Shown here one piece after another: positions 53,561-61,792 of a stretch of DNA of 64,000 bases. Source of the stretch: Vibrio methylphosphonaticus (GTDB lineage: Bacteria; Pseudomonadota; Gammaproteobacteria; Enterobacterales; Vibrionaceae); the NCBI RefSeq assembly GCF_023634655.1, contig NZ_JAMKMS010000015.1, forward strand, positions 1 to 64,000, in the 5' to 3' direction. Within the stretch, counting starts at the first letter, position 1, and the number at the start of each line of letters is the position of its first letter. The notes under the pieces were generated by a model. That model saw nothing but the letters and a program-made list of their open reading frames with translations, had not been told where the DNA came from and ran no database searches. Both the position numbers and the translations under genes were made by a program.

Positions 53561-54178
53561 ATGAAAGCGACTGACCACATCATTGATATCATCAAGCGCG
53601 AAGGTGCGGTCACGGCGAAGCACGTTGCACAACGGCTCAACATCACAACCATGGGAGCGAGGCAACACCTTCAATCTCTTGAAAATGATGGCCTATTGCA
53701 CATTGAAGATGTAAAAGTCAAAGTCGGGCGCCCTAACCGCCACTGGTCTTTAACCGACCAAGGTCATGCGAACTTCTCTGATAGACACGCCGATCTTACC
53801 GTTCAATTTATTGATGCGATTGAGACTGTTTTTGGCGCCGAAGGGCTAGAAAGAGTAGCAAAAGAGCGTGAATTGAACACCCTAGCTAACTATGAAGAGC
53901 AGTTAATAGGGCTCAGCGATCTCGAAAGTAAAATCATAAAACTCACTGAATTACGTGAGAAAGATGGCTACATGGCGGAGTATCAAAAAGACCATTCAAG
54001 CTTTATTCTGATTGAAAACCACTGCCCTATTTGTAAAGCAGCCAGCCGATGCAAAGCACTATGCCAATCCGAACTCAATGTCTTCCAGTCTCTCGTTGGT
54101 GAAGACACTCTTGTCGAACGTGATGAGCATATCGTTTCTGGCGCTCGACGCTGCGTCTATCGCTTCACTCAGCAGTAA
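53561..54178 (+). CDS. Winged-helix regulator with C-terminal cysteine cluster (COG2345-like)
   Basis: The 205-residue protein has an N-terminal winged helix (about 1-70): KREGAVTAKHVAQRLNITTM, then GARQHLQSLENDGLL and VGRPNRHWSLT in the wing. The C-terminal part has C-x2-C-x5-C-x3-C (CPICKAASRCKALC) and a later Cys in GARRCVYRF. This resembles the SufR-like COG2345 group, in which cysteines can hold an Fe-S cluster. Metal or redox sensing is inference. The gene is alone, followed 108 bases later by a DUF3135 gene. Confidence 0.82.
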   Translation: MKATDHIIDIIKREGAVTAKHVAQRLNITTMGARQHLQSLENDGLLHIEDVKVKVGRPNRHWSLTDQGHANFSDRHADLTVQFIDAIETVFGAEGLERVAKERELNTLANYEEQLIGLSDLESKIIKLTELREKDGYMAEYQKDHSSFILIENHCPICKAASRCKALCQSELNVFQSLVGEDTLVERDEHIVSGARRCVYRFTQQ

Positions 54179-54286
54179 GTTCTCTGTGTCTTATTATTGA
54201 GACAGCACGCAATTAAACTGTGACTTTGATCAATACCTCCTAACCTCTTTGTACATGCATGGAGCAATGTTAGATGAGGATGAATT

Positions 54287-54616
54287 ATGGCTGATCCACT
54301 TACCCTACCGTCTTTCGATGAACTTGCGGCAATGGCAAAACACAACCCCGAACAACTTAGTCGCTTACGTCAAAACCTGTGTCAGGAACTTATTGAGTCT
54401 TGTTCAACGGAAATGCAACCTCGGCTGCACGCACAACAGTCTCACATTGAGCGAGTACTTAAGCGCGCCAATAATCCTATTCATGCTAACGTACTATTGC
54501 GACAAGAGCTGCATCGACAATTTGTAAAGTTCTCACAAGCCCTCAACGGTGAATTGAACGATAATCAACCGACGGCGACCATTTTACCTTTCAATAAAAA
54601 AGAAGACTGGCGATAA
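54287..54616 (+). CDS. DUF3135-family protein
   Basis: The 109-residue, probably soluble and helical protein has the DUF3135 pattern LPSFDELAAMAKHNPEQLSR followed by a Leu/Arg-rich middle. The start ATG at 54287 has GAGGA upstream. The family is found in vibrios and relatives and has no known function. It converges with the DUF805 gene. Confidence 0.85.
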   Translation: MADPLTLPSFDELAAMAKHNPEQLSRLRQNLCQELIESCSTEMQPRLHAQQSHIERVLKRANNPIHANVLLRQELHRQFVKFSQALNGELNDNQPTATILPFNKKEDWR

Positions 54617-54640
54617 AAAAGGAAGCACACGCTTCCCTTT
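54616..54640. terminator. Shared hairpin between DUF3135 and DUF805 genes
   Basis: GGAAGC/GCTTCC stem with loop ACAC, extended through one mismatch into A and T runs. The T run is best on the minus strand. Confidence 0.7.
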
Positions 54641-54661
54641 GATGGTTAGAAAAAACCGTAG

Positions 54662-55087
54662 TTAGACCGGATCTTTACCAAATTGATTGTCGCCGGACGT
54701 CCCTTTCAAAAAGCCACACTCAACTAGAATCCACAACCCACAGCCTATCGCCGCTAAAGAGATTATATTCTGCAGTAATGAAGGTTGCGCCGCGGTAGCG
54801 GGATCTAGAGTAGGTAGGCTTAATCGCCCTATTACCAAAGGAATATTCAGCAGTAGCCACCAGCTCGACTTATTACGGTCATGCCATCGTTTTGCGGTTA
54901 TGAGTAAGTCGGGGATCAAAATAATCAGCAAAAATGCCGGTAATAAAATCTGGATAGCGCCAGGCGCTAACACGTTCATGCCTTGTGCAAAACCCAAAAT
55001 GCTCAGATAATAACAAACGTTCCATACCCAAAACGTTTTGCGCCCAACTCGCCCCTGTGACGAAAATAGCAGTGATTTAAACGACAT
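54662..55087 (-). CDS. DUF805-family membrane protein
   Basis: The 141-residue protein has four membrane helices and the DUF805 motifs GRVGRKTFWVW (about 12-22) and TAKRWHDRNKSSWW (about 64-77). I chose ATG at 55087, with AGGA 8 bases upstream. Its place near glpX and tpiA matches E. coli yiiR. The function of the family is not established. Confidence 0.9.
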   Translation of the reverse strand: MSFKSLLFSSQGRVGRKTFWVWNVCYYLSILGFAQGMNVLAPGAIQILLPAFLLIILIPDLLITAKRWHDRNKSSWWLLLNIPLVIGRLSLPTLDPATAAQPSLLQNIISLAAIGCGLWILVECGFLKGTSGDNQFGKDPV

Positions 55088-55101
55088 GATCAATTCCTAC
55101 T

Positions 55102-55449
55102 TTACTGACTGATTTTTTGGAAACAGGACTTATCCATATCCCTTATGTTCACCGTCAAGCTCTTCAGATGCCCAGCTTGTTGTTTCAGAACGTCCATCAG
55201 CTTTCTCGACAGCTCTCGCTTTTGTTCTTCTGTTCGCCCCGACAGAAGTTCGAAGCTAATATGCACAAAATCTTCACTGTCACCGTGCTCTCCAATAAGC
55301 CAGTTATGGCAGCGTAGAGAGCGAGACTTAACGGAGTCCATTTCAAACAAGCCACAGTGTAGCGTAACTTGATGCAAGTCCTCCAATAAGCCTTGTATAT
55401 TCAACCGTTGATCAGCCGTGTTTGAATATTCCATTACCAGATTTGGCAT
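55102..55449 (-). CDS. Tautomerase of the CHMI (5-carboxymethyl-2-hydroxymuconate isomerase) family
   Basis: The 115-residue protein begins MPNLVMEYSNTA. The Pro after Met becomes the catalytic N-terminal base once Met is removed, the hallmark of the tautomerase superfamily. I chose the second of two adjacent ATGs (55449) so that Pro is residue 2; AAAGGA lies 6 bases upstream. No genes for homoprotocatechuate breakdown are near, so the true substrate is unknown. It is 14 bases upstream of the DUF805 gene, probably co-transcribed. Confidence 0.85.
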   Translation of the reverse strand: MPNLVMEYSNTADQRLNIQGLLEDLHQVTLHCGLFEMDSVKSRSLRCHNWLIGEHGDSEDFVHISFELLSGRTEEQKRELSRKLMDVLKQQAGHLKSLTVNIRDMDKSCFQKISQ

Positions 55450-55692
55450 CATCTTTCCTTTGAATTGAGAGCTAAGCGACAAGGTATAGCAAGCTAGAGG
55501 GAAAATTCCGAGAACTAATCTATTATTCTGTTTACCAAGTCACGATGCTGGCCATACTCACAACGATTCATGAAAGCGAGAAAGTCATGACTCCAATCAT
55601 GATCTACATGAATTTATCTGTTATATTCTTTCGTATTCACGTTTGTTTTTTACATTCGTACTTTTAAAAACATTGATTTTGGAGAAAATCTT

Positions 55693-56463
55693 ATGCGTCA
55701 ACCTGTAGTGATGGGTAACTGGAAACTCAACGGCAGCAAAGCAATGGTCACGGACTTGCTTACTGCACTTAATGCGGAACTTGAAGGCGTAACTGGCGTT
55801 GATGTAGCCGTTGCTCCACCAGCACTTTACGTGGATCTTGCAGAGCGCACGCTTACAGATGCTGGTAGCGCGATTATCCTTGGTGCTCAAAACACTGACG
55901 TGAACAACAGTGGTGCTTTCACTGGTGATATGTCTCCAGAAATGCTTAAAGATTTTGGCGCAACTCACATCATCATTGGCCACTCTGAGCGTCGTCAATA
56001 CCACAACGAATCTGACGAGTTCATTGCTCAGAAATTTGCGTTCCTAAAAGAAAATGGTCTAACACCAGTTTTCTGTATCGGTGAATCTGAAGCTCAAAAC
56101 GAAGCAGGCGAAACTGAAGCGGTATGTGCTCGTCAAATCGACGCAGTCATCAACAATTCAGGTGTTGAAGCGCTTAACGGTGCAATCATCGCATACGAGC
56201 CAATCTGGGCTATCGGTACTGGTAAAGCAGCAACGGCTGATGATGCTCAACGTATCCACGCTTCTATTCGTGCACACATCGCAGCAAAAAGCGAAGAAGT
56301 AGCGAAGAACGTTGTGATCCAATACGGCGGTTCTGTTAAGCCTGAAAATGCTGAAGCTTACTTCGCACAACCAGACATCGATGGTGCTCTAGTTGGCGGT
56401 GCTGCACTAGACGCGAAAAGCTTTGCAGCTATCGCGAAAGCGGCTGCAAAAGCAAAAGCATAA
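55693..56463 (+). CDS. tpiA: Triose-phosphate isomerase
   Basis: TpiA interconverts dihydroxyacetone phosphate and glyceraldehyde 3-phosphate. The 256-residue barrel has the catalytic Lys in GNWKLNGS (about 8-15), His in IGHSERRQ (about 94-101), Glu in AYEPIWAIGTG (about 166-176) and the phosphate loop YGGSVKP. The start is ATG at 55693 with GGAG upstream. It converges with pfkA across a perfect palindromic terminator. Confidence 0.99.
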   Translation: MRQPVVMGNWKLNGSKAMVTDLLTALNAELEGVTGVDVAVAPPALYVDLAERTLTDAGSAIILGAQNTDVNNSGAFTGDMSPEMLKDFGATHIIIGHSERRQYHNESDEFIAQKFAFLKENGLTPVFCIGESEAQNEAGETEAVCARQIDAVINNSGVEALNGAIIAYEPIWAIGTGKAATADDAQRIHASIRAHIAAKSEEVAKNVVIQYGGSVKPENAEAYFAQPDIDGALVGGAALDAKSFAAIAKAAAKAKA

Positions 56464-56474
56464 GCTTATTGCTC

Positions 56475-56506
56475 TATAGATGAGCGTCAGTAGCGACGCC
56501 ATCTAT
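56475..56506 (+). other. Hairpin directly after tpiA
   Basis: ATAGATG-A-GCGTC pairs with GACGC-CATCTAT around the loop AGTAGC, leaving one bulged A. It has no T run of its own and precedes the main terminator, so it may protect the mRNA 3' end. Confidence 0.5.
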
Positions 56507-56510
56507 TGGA

Positions 56511-56558
56511 TTAGACATAAAAAAACCGCTGATTAATCAGCGGTTTTTTTATGTCTAA
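56511..56558. terminator. Perfect 48-base palindrome, bidirectional terminator of tpiA and pfkA
   Basis: Every base from 56511 pairs with its partner through 56558, a 24-base arm on each side with no loop mismatch. The core CCGCTGATTAATCAGCGG is flanked by seven A on one side and seven T on the other. Confidence 0.95.
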
Positions 56559-56625
56559 TCTTGCTCTCCAACAGTATGTTCACTCCGAGAATAGAAGTGA
56601 ACAAAACTCTGTGGTGAACTATCGA

Positions 56626-57588
56626 TTAGAACAACTCTTCAGCAACCTTGTATAAATCATCGCGTACAGGGCGCTTCATGTTTTCGATTGCATCAATGAT
56701 ATCGTGATGAACTAGGATCTCTTTCTGGATACCAACACAACGTCCACCATGACCTTCCATCAATAGGTGTACTGCGTAGTTGCCCATGCGAGACGCAAGC
56801 ACTCGGTCAAACGCGGTAGGACGACCACCACGTTGAATATGACCAAGAACCGTTGCACGCGTTTCACGGCCTGTCGCGTCTTCGATTTCTTTAGCTAGCT
56901 CATTCGCATCCATCATCAGCTCTGTTAATGCGATAATGGCGTGCTTCTTACCCTTAGCGATACCATCTTTGATATTGCTAATCAGTTGCTCTTTATCAAG
57001 ACCCGTTTCTGGTGTAATGATGTACTCACAGCCACCTGCAATTGCCGACATCAGTGTTAGGTCACCACAGTGACGACCCATGATTTCTACGATAGAGATA
57101 CGCTGGTGAGAAGACGAGGTATCACGTAGACGGTCAATCGCGTCAATCACCGTGTTCAATGCTGTTAGGTAACCGATCGTGTAATCTGTACCTGCAATAT
57201 CATTATCAATAGTGCCCGGCAGACCGATACATGGATAGCCCATTTCAGTCAGTTTTTTCGCTCCCATGTAAGAGCCGTCACCACCTACAACCACTAGCGC
57301 TTCAATGCCGTGCTTCTTCAAGTTTTCAATCGCTTTTTCGCGAACTTCGACTTCTTTAAATTCTGGGAAACGTGCTGAGCCTAGAAATGTACCACCACGG
57401 TTAATAACATCAGACACACTAGAGCGATCTAGTTTCTTAATACGATCTTCATAAAGACCTAAATAACCGTCGTAAACACCGTATACCTCTACGCCTTCTG
57501 ACAAAGCCGTACGAACCACACCGCGCACAGCTGCATTCATACCAGGTGCATCACCACCACTTGTCAAAACACCGATTTTCTTAATCAT
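56626..57588 (-). CDS. pfkA: ATP-dependent 6-phosphofructokinase
   Basis: PfkA makes fructose 1,6-bisphosphate, the main control point of glycolysis, and is allosterically activated by ADP and inhibited by phosphoenolpyruvate. The 320-residue protein begins MIKKIGVLTSGGDAPGMNAA. GGDGSYMGA (about 102-110) and TIDNDIAGTD (about 125-134) hold the ATP and catalytic residues. I chose ATG at 57588 with GAGG upstream; the frame from 57594 starts with GTG and adds two residues. It lies near fieF and the cpx genes as in E. coli. Confidence 0.98.
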   Translation of the reverse strand: MIKKIGVLTSGGDAPGMNAAVRGVVRTALSEGVEVYGVYDGYLGLYEDRIKKLDRSSVSDVINRGGTFLGSARFPEFKEVEVREKAIENLKKHGIEALVVVGGDGSYMGAKKLTEMGYPCIGLPGTIDNDIAGTDYTIGYLTALNTVIDAIDRLRDTSSSHQRISIVEIMGRHCGDLTLMSAIAGGCEYIITPETGLDKEQLISNIKDGIAKGKKHAIIALTELMMDANELAKEIEDATGRETRATVLGHIQRGGRPTAFDRVLASRMGNYAVHLLMEGHGGRCVGIQKEILVHHDIIDAIENMKRPVRDDLYKVAEELF

Positions 57589-57897
57589 GCTCACCCTCGA
57601 TTTAGCAATCTAATTTTCAATTTAAGTATGCCGCACTTCGCGACATACGGAATTCTTATTGTTTTCGCTACGTTTACATCGCTTCCGCTACTGTTTCAGC
57701 GCCTCAACTACGTAAAATCGCCCTTGTTCCCCAAAACATTGACGACGTAACTTTATTACTTATGTAAGAGTATTACAGTTTATAGGCTAAATTGTGTTGA
57801 TTCACATCAGAATCACACTTTTTTATCATGAGCCCTAAGATTAGACAATCAATTTTCGTTACGCCACACACGTAGCCAGTCACCTTTGAGGTCTTCT
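57589..57897 (-). promoter_or_regulatory. Non-coding region upstream of pfkA
   Basis: About 309 bases with no gene. TTGAT-TCAC-ATCAG (57797-57810) matches the FNR consensus TTGAT-N4-ATCAA at nine of ten bases, about 210 bases before pfkA. A CRP reading of the same spot fails, since the half sites are 2 bases too close. No Cra site was seen. Confidence 0.35.
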
Positions 57898-58806
57898 CTA
57901 CCAATCCGCTTCTAACTGCTGTTTTTCTTCTTTAATGACCACAGAGTATGGGTCCTGATGAATGAGTACATCCGCTTCGGGAAACGCTTTAATCAACCTT
58001 GCTTCTACCTCATCAGCAATCCTATGGGCTTCGATCAGTGGCATTAAATCCTGTAACTCAAGATGTAACTGAATAAAACGCACCGGACCAGACATACGGG
58101 TTCTTAGCTGATGAACACCCAACACCCCTTCTACTTCGATAGTAATTTGTCGGATTTTCTGTAACTCTTCCTCTGGTAGCTGTCGGTCAAGTAGCGATTG
58201 AACGGCGGTGTACACCATTTTAAACGCACTAACCAAAATAAACACACCAATGCCGATTGCGAAGACGGAGTCGGCCTGACCAATACCATACCAACTCAAG
58301 CCAAGCGCCAACATGATAGCGGCATTCATATAGATATCGGTTTGATAATGTAACGAATCAGCCGCAATGGCTTGGCTGCCGGTTTTTTTAACCACGTAGC
58401 GCTGAAAAGCCACCAAGCCAGAGGTCACCACTAAAGCAAAGAGGCTGACGTAAATGCCCAGCTCTGGCGAACGCAGTTCGGTTGGCCTAAAAAAGTGGTC
58501 CACCCCGTTAAGAATAAGAAAACAAGCCGAACCAGAAATAAACATCGCCTGCGCCAACGCTGCGAGAGACTCCGCCTTACCATGGCCAAAAGTATGTTCT
58601 TTGTCTGCGGGCTGAAGCGCATACCTCACGACGATTAAGTTGACGACTGAGGCGGCAATATCAAGAAAGGAATCAATCACGGAAGCCAACAAACTCACGG
58701 AGCCCGTTGTCCACCACACGATAATTTTGGTAATCAATAAAAACGTGGCAATGATGGTTGCAGCCCAGGCTGCCATTGTGACGAGTCTTGCGTAACTGTT
58801 TTTCAT
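57898..58806 (-). CDS. fieF: Cation diffusion facilitator FieF
   Basis: FieF (YiiP) is a dimeric inner-membrane proton antiporter that exports Zn2+ and Fe2+. The 302-residue protein has six membrane helices. Transport-site residues are present: Asp45 and Asp49 in SVIDSFLD, and His/Asp in LHYQTD (about 152-157). The cytoplasmic metal-binding domain (about 210-290) follows. It lies between pfkA and cpxP, as in E. coli. Confidence 0.96.
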   Translation of the reverse strand: MKNSYARLVTMAAWAATIIATFLLITKIIVWWTTGSVSLLASVIDSFLDIAASVVNLIVVRYALQPADKEHTFGHGKAESLAALAQAMFISGSACFLILNGVDHFFRPTELRSPELGIYVSLFALVVTSGLVAFQRYVVKKTGSQAIAADSLHYQTDIYMNAAIMLALGLSWYGIGQADSVFAIGIGVFILVSAFKMVYTAVQSLLDRQLPEEELQKIRQITIEVEGVLGVHQLRTRMSGPVRFIQLHLELQDLMPLIEAHRIADEVEARLIKAFPEADVLIHQDPYSVVIKEEKQQLEADW

Positions 58807-58867
58807 CTTCCGTGACGTTTTAGCTCAACATGACGCAAGTATACTTATTATTAGTGACAAAAATAGA

Positions 58868-58891
58868 AAAAGTGGCCAATTGGCCACTTTT
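58868..58891. terminator. Palindromic terminator between fieF and cpxP
   Basis: AAAAGTGGCC-AATT-GGCCACTTTT is a perfect 24-base palindrome. It serves as terminator for cpxP and lies about 60 bases upstream of the fieF start. Confidence 0.88.
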
Positions 58892-58940
58892 AAAATGCAT
58901 TCACAGTGAAGCTAAGTGAACAAAATTTACCGTATCAGCA

Positions 58941-59444
58941 TTACTTTGCCGCTTTTGATTCCATTTTGCTTACGCACTTTTGCATACGCTCTTGCTGTAC
59001 TTCTTTCAGCTTAGTTTTTTGCTCTGGCGTCAAGATGCTGAGCATTTCATGCTGCTTTTCCATCATTTTAACGCGACGCTCCGTTTGCTTAGCGACCATC
59101 TCAGAAGCGAGTTCGTTGGCTGCGGCGGCATCAAATGTATCGGCTAGAACAACATCTTGCATTTTTTGATGACGAGCCTGCATTTCTGCCGTTTTCGACC
59201 CTACGTTCTCGCCACGCTTTGCCTTCATCTCAGATTTCATAGACTGACGCATCTCTTTCATTTGCTCTTTCTGTGCGTCTGTCAAATCTAACTGGCTAAA
59301 CACTTTACGGTCGAATCCACCACACTGGCCATCACCACCTTTACCATGATGTCCACCTTTGCCACCATAAGCGAATGCGCTCGCTGTTGCGAAAGTAAGT
59401 GGAAGTACCGCAGCTACAAGAACAAGTTTTTTTGCTAATTTCAT
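58941..59444 (-). CDS. cpxP: CpxP/Spy-family periplasmic stress protein
   Basis: CpxP is the periplasmic inhibitor of CpxA that also helps clear misfolded proteins. The 167-residue product has a signal peptide (about 1-26, ending ASAFA), then a Gly/His-rich segment (GGKGGHHGKGG) that could bind metal. A helical hairpin carries the two LTxxQ-type motifs, LDLTDAQKEQM and ILTPEQKTKL. I chose ATG at 59444 with AAAGG upstream; the longer frame from 59489 is not supported. It is divergent from cpxRA with a CpxR box between them. Confidence 0.9.
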   Translation of the reverse strand: MKLAKKLVLVAAVLPLTFATASAFAYGGKGGHHGKGGDGQCGGFDRKVFSQLDLTDAQKEQMKEMRQSMKSEMKAKRGENVGSKTAEMQARHQKMQDVVLADTFDAAAANELASEMVAKQTERRVKMMEKQHEMLSILTPEQKTKLKEVQQERMQKCVSKMESKAAK

Positions 59445-59549
59445 AATCAATACCTTTGTTTTTTTGAGGATAGCTGCGTTTGCATCCATTTGCTTTGCAG
59501 CGCTTGAGTATAGAATAGAACTTAGTACGTAAAGTAACGCATGTAGAGC

Positions 59550-59564
59550 GTAAAGAATCGTAAA
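59550..59564. promoter_or_regulatory. CpxR box between cpxP and cpxR
   Basis: GTAAA-GAATC-GTAAA is an exact match to the CpxR consensus GTAAA-N5-GTAAA. It is 106 bases upstream of cpxP and 65 upstream of cpxR. A further GTAAA lies at 59529-59533. It can drive autoregulation of cpxRA and induction of cpxP. Confidence 0.88.
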
Positions 59565-59628
59565 GATAGATATTTACAATAATTAACGCATTATTATTAG
59601 CACGCAGTTAGTTTTTGAGAGATGCCCC

Positions 59629-60312
59629 ATGATGAATATTCTGATTATTGATGACGACACCGAACTCACCAGCTTATTGAAAGACATATTGAGCTTTGAA
59701 GGGTTTCAGGTTAGCGAGGCCAATGACGGCTTAGCCGGATTGGAGGCGATGAACCACGATATCGATCTTGTGTTAATGGACGTCATGATGCCACGCCTCA
59801 ATGGTATGGACACATTGAAAAAACTCCGAGAAACATGGCAAACGCCAGTGTTAATGCTCACCGCCAAAGGCGAAGAGATAGACCGTGTGATTGGCCTTGA
59901 ACTCGGTGCTGATGATTACCTTCCTAAGCCCTTTAGCGATAGAGAGCTTCTGGCGCGGATTAAGGCTATCTTACGTCGAACGCAATCAATACAAGCAGAG
60001 CCGAGTCGAGATAGCGTTTGCTTTGACGACATTGAGGTTTTCCCCGGTAAGCAAGAAGCCACATGCCAAGGTCAAGCAATAGACCTAACCAGCACCGAGT
60101 TTGCCTTACTGCATTACTTCGTCTTAAAGCCAGGTGAAACCCTGACAAAGGAAGCGCTCAGCCTGGATGTATTAGGAAAGCGACTATCCGCCTTTGATCG
60201 CGCAGTGGATATGCATGTCTCCAACTTAAGAAAAAAATTGCCAGAAAAACAAGATGGTAAGCCTAGAATCAAGACGCTACGTGGCCGAGGCTACCTACTG
60301 GTTAAGGAGTGA
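59629..60312 (+). CDS. cpxR: Envelope-stress response regulator CpxR
   Basis: An OmpR-family response regulator activated by CpxA on envelope stress. The 227-residue protein has a receiver domain (about 1-118) with acidic pocket DDD near 9-11, the phospho-Asp in LMDVMMP (about residue 52) and Lys in LPKPF. The winged-helix domain (about 130-227) includes FDRAVDMHVSNLRKKLP and TLRGRGYLLV. The start is ATG at 59629 or the adjacent ATG at 59632. Its stop overlaps cpxA. Confidence 0.96.
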   Translation: MMNILIIDDDTELTSLLKDILSFEGFQVSEANDGLAGLEAMNHDIDLVLMDVMMPRLNGMDTLKKLRETWQTPVLMLTAKGEEIDRVIGLELGADDYLPKPFSDRELLARIKAILRRTQSIQAEPSRDSVCFDDIEVFPGKQEATCQGQAIDLTSTEFALLHYFVLKPGETLTKEALSLDVLGKRLSAFDRAVDMHVSNLRKKLPEKQDGKPRIKTLRGRGYLLVKE

Positions 60313-61703
60313 TGATGAAGCTGCCGAATTTTACCAGCCTATATGGCCGAATTTTTGCTATTTTCTGGTTTACCATGTTGCTGGTACTTATCGCCGTCCT
60401 CTCTTTACCTCACCTCGATCCACGCGTCGCTCGTGAAGTTCAAGGTGAGCACCTTGAACGGCTATACAAATTACGCGATAGCGTCGAAAAGCGCTTCGAT
60501 GGTCAAAATAATCTAGGCAAAATCATTTATCGCTTTGATAAGCCGCCCACGCAAACAAACAACCACCGAAATTCTAATGGCGCGCGGCTGTTTCTTGCGG
60601 ATATGGACGGTAATATTTTAAGCACACAACGTCATGAAGACTTTAAAATAAAAGCCCTGAAAAATTTCATCACCTCGGTCGAATCACCACAAAAGCCGAT
60701 GCAAAAACTCTATGGCAAATATATGCTTGCTGGCCCTGTACCCATCACTCTTGCCGAGAAAAAGTTACAATTATTCATTGGTTTAAAGTGGAACCAACCA
60801 CCACCTTTCTTACTGCGAATGTTTGATAAGCCGTTCCAGCTACTGCTCGTGGTTATGGCCGTGAGTACACCATTGTTGTTGTGGCTTGCATGGGCACTGA
60901 CACAACCCGCAAGACGCCTAGAACGCGCAGCAAAACGGGTCGCGAAAGGGGAATTCAAGCCTGATCCGAGCTTAGAAAAAGGCACCTCCGAATTTAAACA
61001 AGCCGGTGCCAGCTTTAATCAAATGGTGGCGGCCGTAAACCAAATGATTTCCGGTCAACAACGATTACTGTCCGACATTTCGCATGAGTTACGCTCACCA
61101 TTAACTCGCCTACGTATGGCGACGGCTTTGGCTACTCGTAAACAGGGAGAAAGCTCAGAACTCTCTAGAATAGATACTGAAGCACAGCGTTTAGAACAAA
61201 TGATATGCGAGCTGCTTGAGCTCTCAAGAATGAGCACTGACAGCCATAGTGTTCGTGAAAATCAACCTGCAAGTAGCTTATGGGAAGCGATCTTAGATGA
61301 TGCGCAATTCGAAGCTGAACAGATGAATAAGAAACTCACATTTTCCGCGATCCCTGAGGCCAGCGTATGTGGAAATCCCAAATTACTGATGAGTGCTATC
61401 GAAAACATCATTCGCAATGCCATTCGTTATGGCGATTCAGTTATTAATGTCGATATTCAGCAACACGCAGAGAGCCTACGCATCACGGTTGAAGATGATG
61501 GTTCCGGCGTCCCAGAAGATGAGTTGAACGATATTTTCCGACCTTTCTATCGCGTATCGACCGCGCGAGATAGAGACTCTGGAGGGACGGGACTTGGGCT
61601 AGCAATAACACAAAGCGCTATTCTGCAACACAACGGTCAGATCGTGGCTTCGCGTAGCGCATTGGGTGGACTTAAGATGCGTGTAGAGCTGCCTTTGGCC
61701 TAA
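60312..61703 (+). CDS. cpxA: Envelope-stress sensor histidine kinase CpxA
   Basis: CpxA is an inner-membrane sensor kinase and phosphatase for CpxR. The 463-residue protein has a first membrane helix (about 8-30), a periplasmic sensor region (about 30-165) and a second helix (about 166-188). HAMP, the HisKA motif SHELRSPLTRLRM with the phospho-His (about 255-267), and the ATPase with NAIRYGD, DDGSGVPE and GTGLGLAI follow. I chose ATG at 60312, overlapping the cpxR stop (TGATG); ATG at 60315 and GTG at 60309 are alternatives. Confidence 0.95.
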   Translation: MMKLPNFTSLYGRIFAIFWFTMLLVLIAVLSLPHLDPRVAREVQGEHLERLYKLRDSVEKRFDGQNNLGKIIYRFDKPPTQTNNHRNSNGARLFLADMDGNILSTQRHEDFKIKALKNFITSVESPQKPMQKLYGKYMLAGPVPITLAEKKLQLFIGLKWNQPPPFLLRMFDKPFQLLLVVMAVSTPLLLWLAWALTQPARRLERAAKRVAKGEFKPDPSLEKGTSEFKQAGASFNQMVAAVNQMISGQQRLLSDISHELRSPLTRLRMATALATRKQGESSELSRIDTEAQRLEQMICELLELSRMSTDSHSVRENQPASSLWEAILDDAQFEAEQMNKKLTFSAIPEASVCGNPKLLMSAIENIIRNAIRYGDSVINVDIQQHAESLRITVEDDGSGVPEDELNDIFRPFYRVSTARDRDSGGTGLGLAITQSAILQHNGQIVASRSALGGLKMRVELPLA

Positions 61704-61792
61704 GACCCAAATAGCCCTATCAAGCGATATAGATTCTGCTATCTTTGTGGTAGCCTCGCAGTCATTGCTTAGCCTATAAGGTATCAACTCCA

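Noticed and set aside
55621..56004. 127-codon minus-strand frame over tpiA
   Set aside because: It is a shadow of tpiA codons, with a product of no family resemblance.
57791..57806. CRP site upstream of pfkA (TGTG and CACA halves)
   Set aside because: The half sites are separated by 6 instead of 8 bases, so the spacing does not fit CRP; the FNR reading is better.
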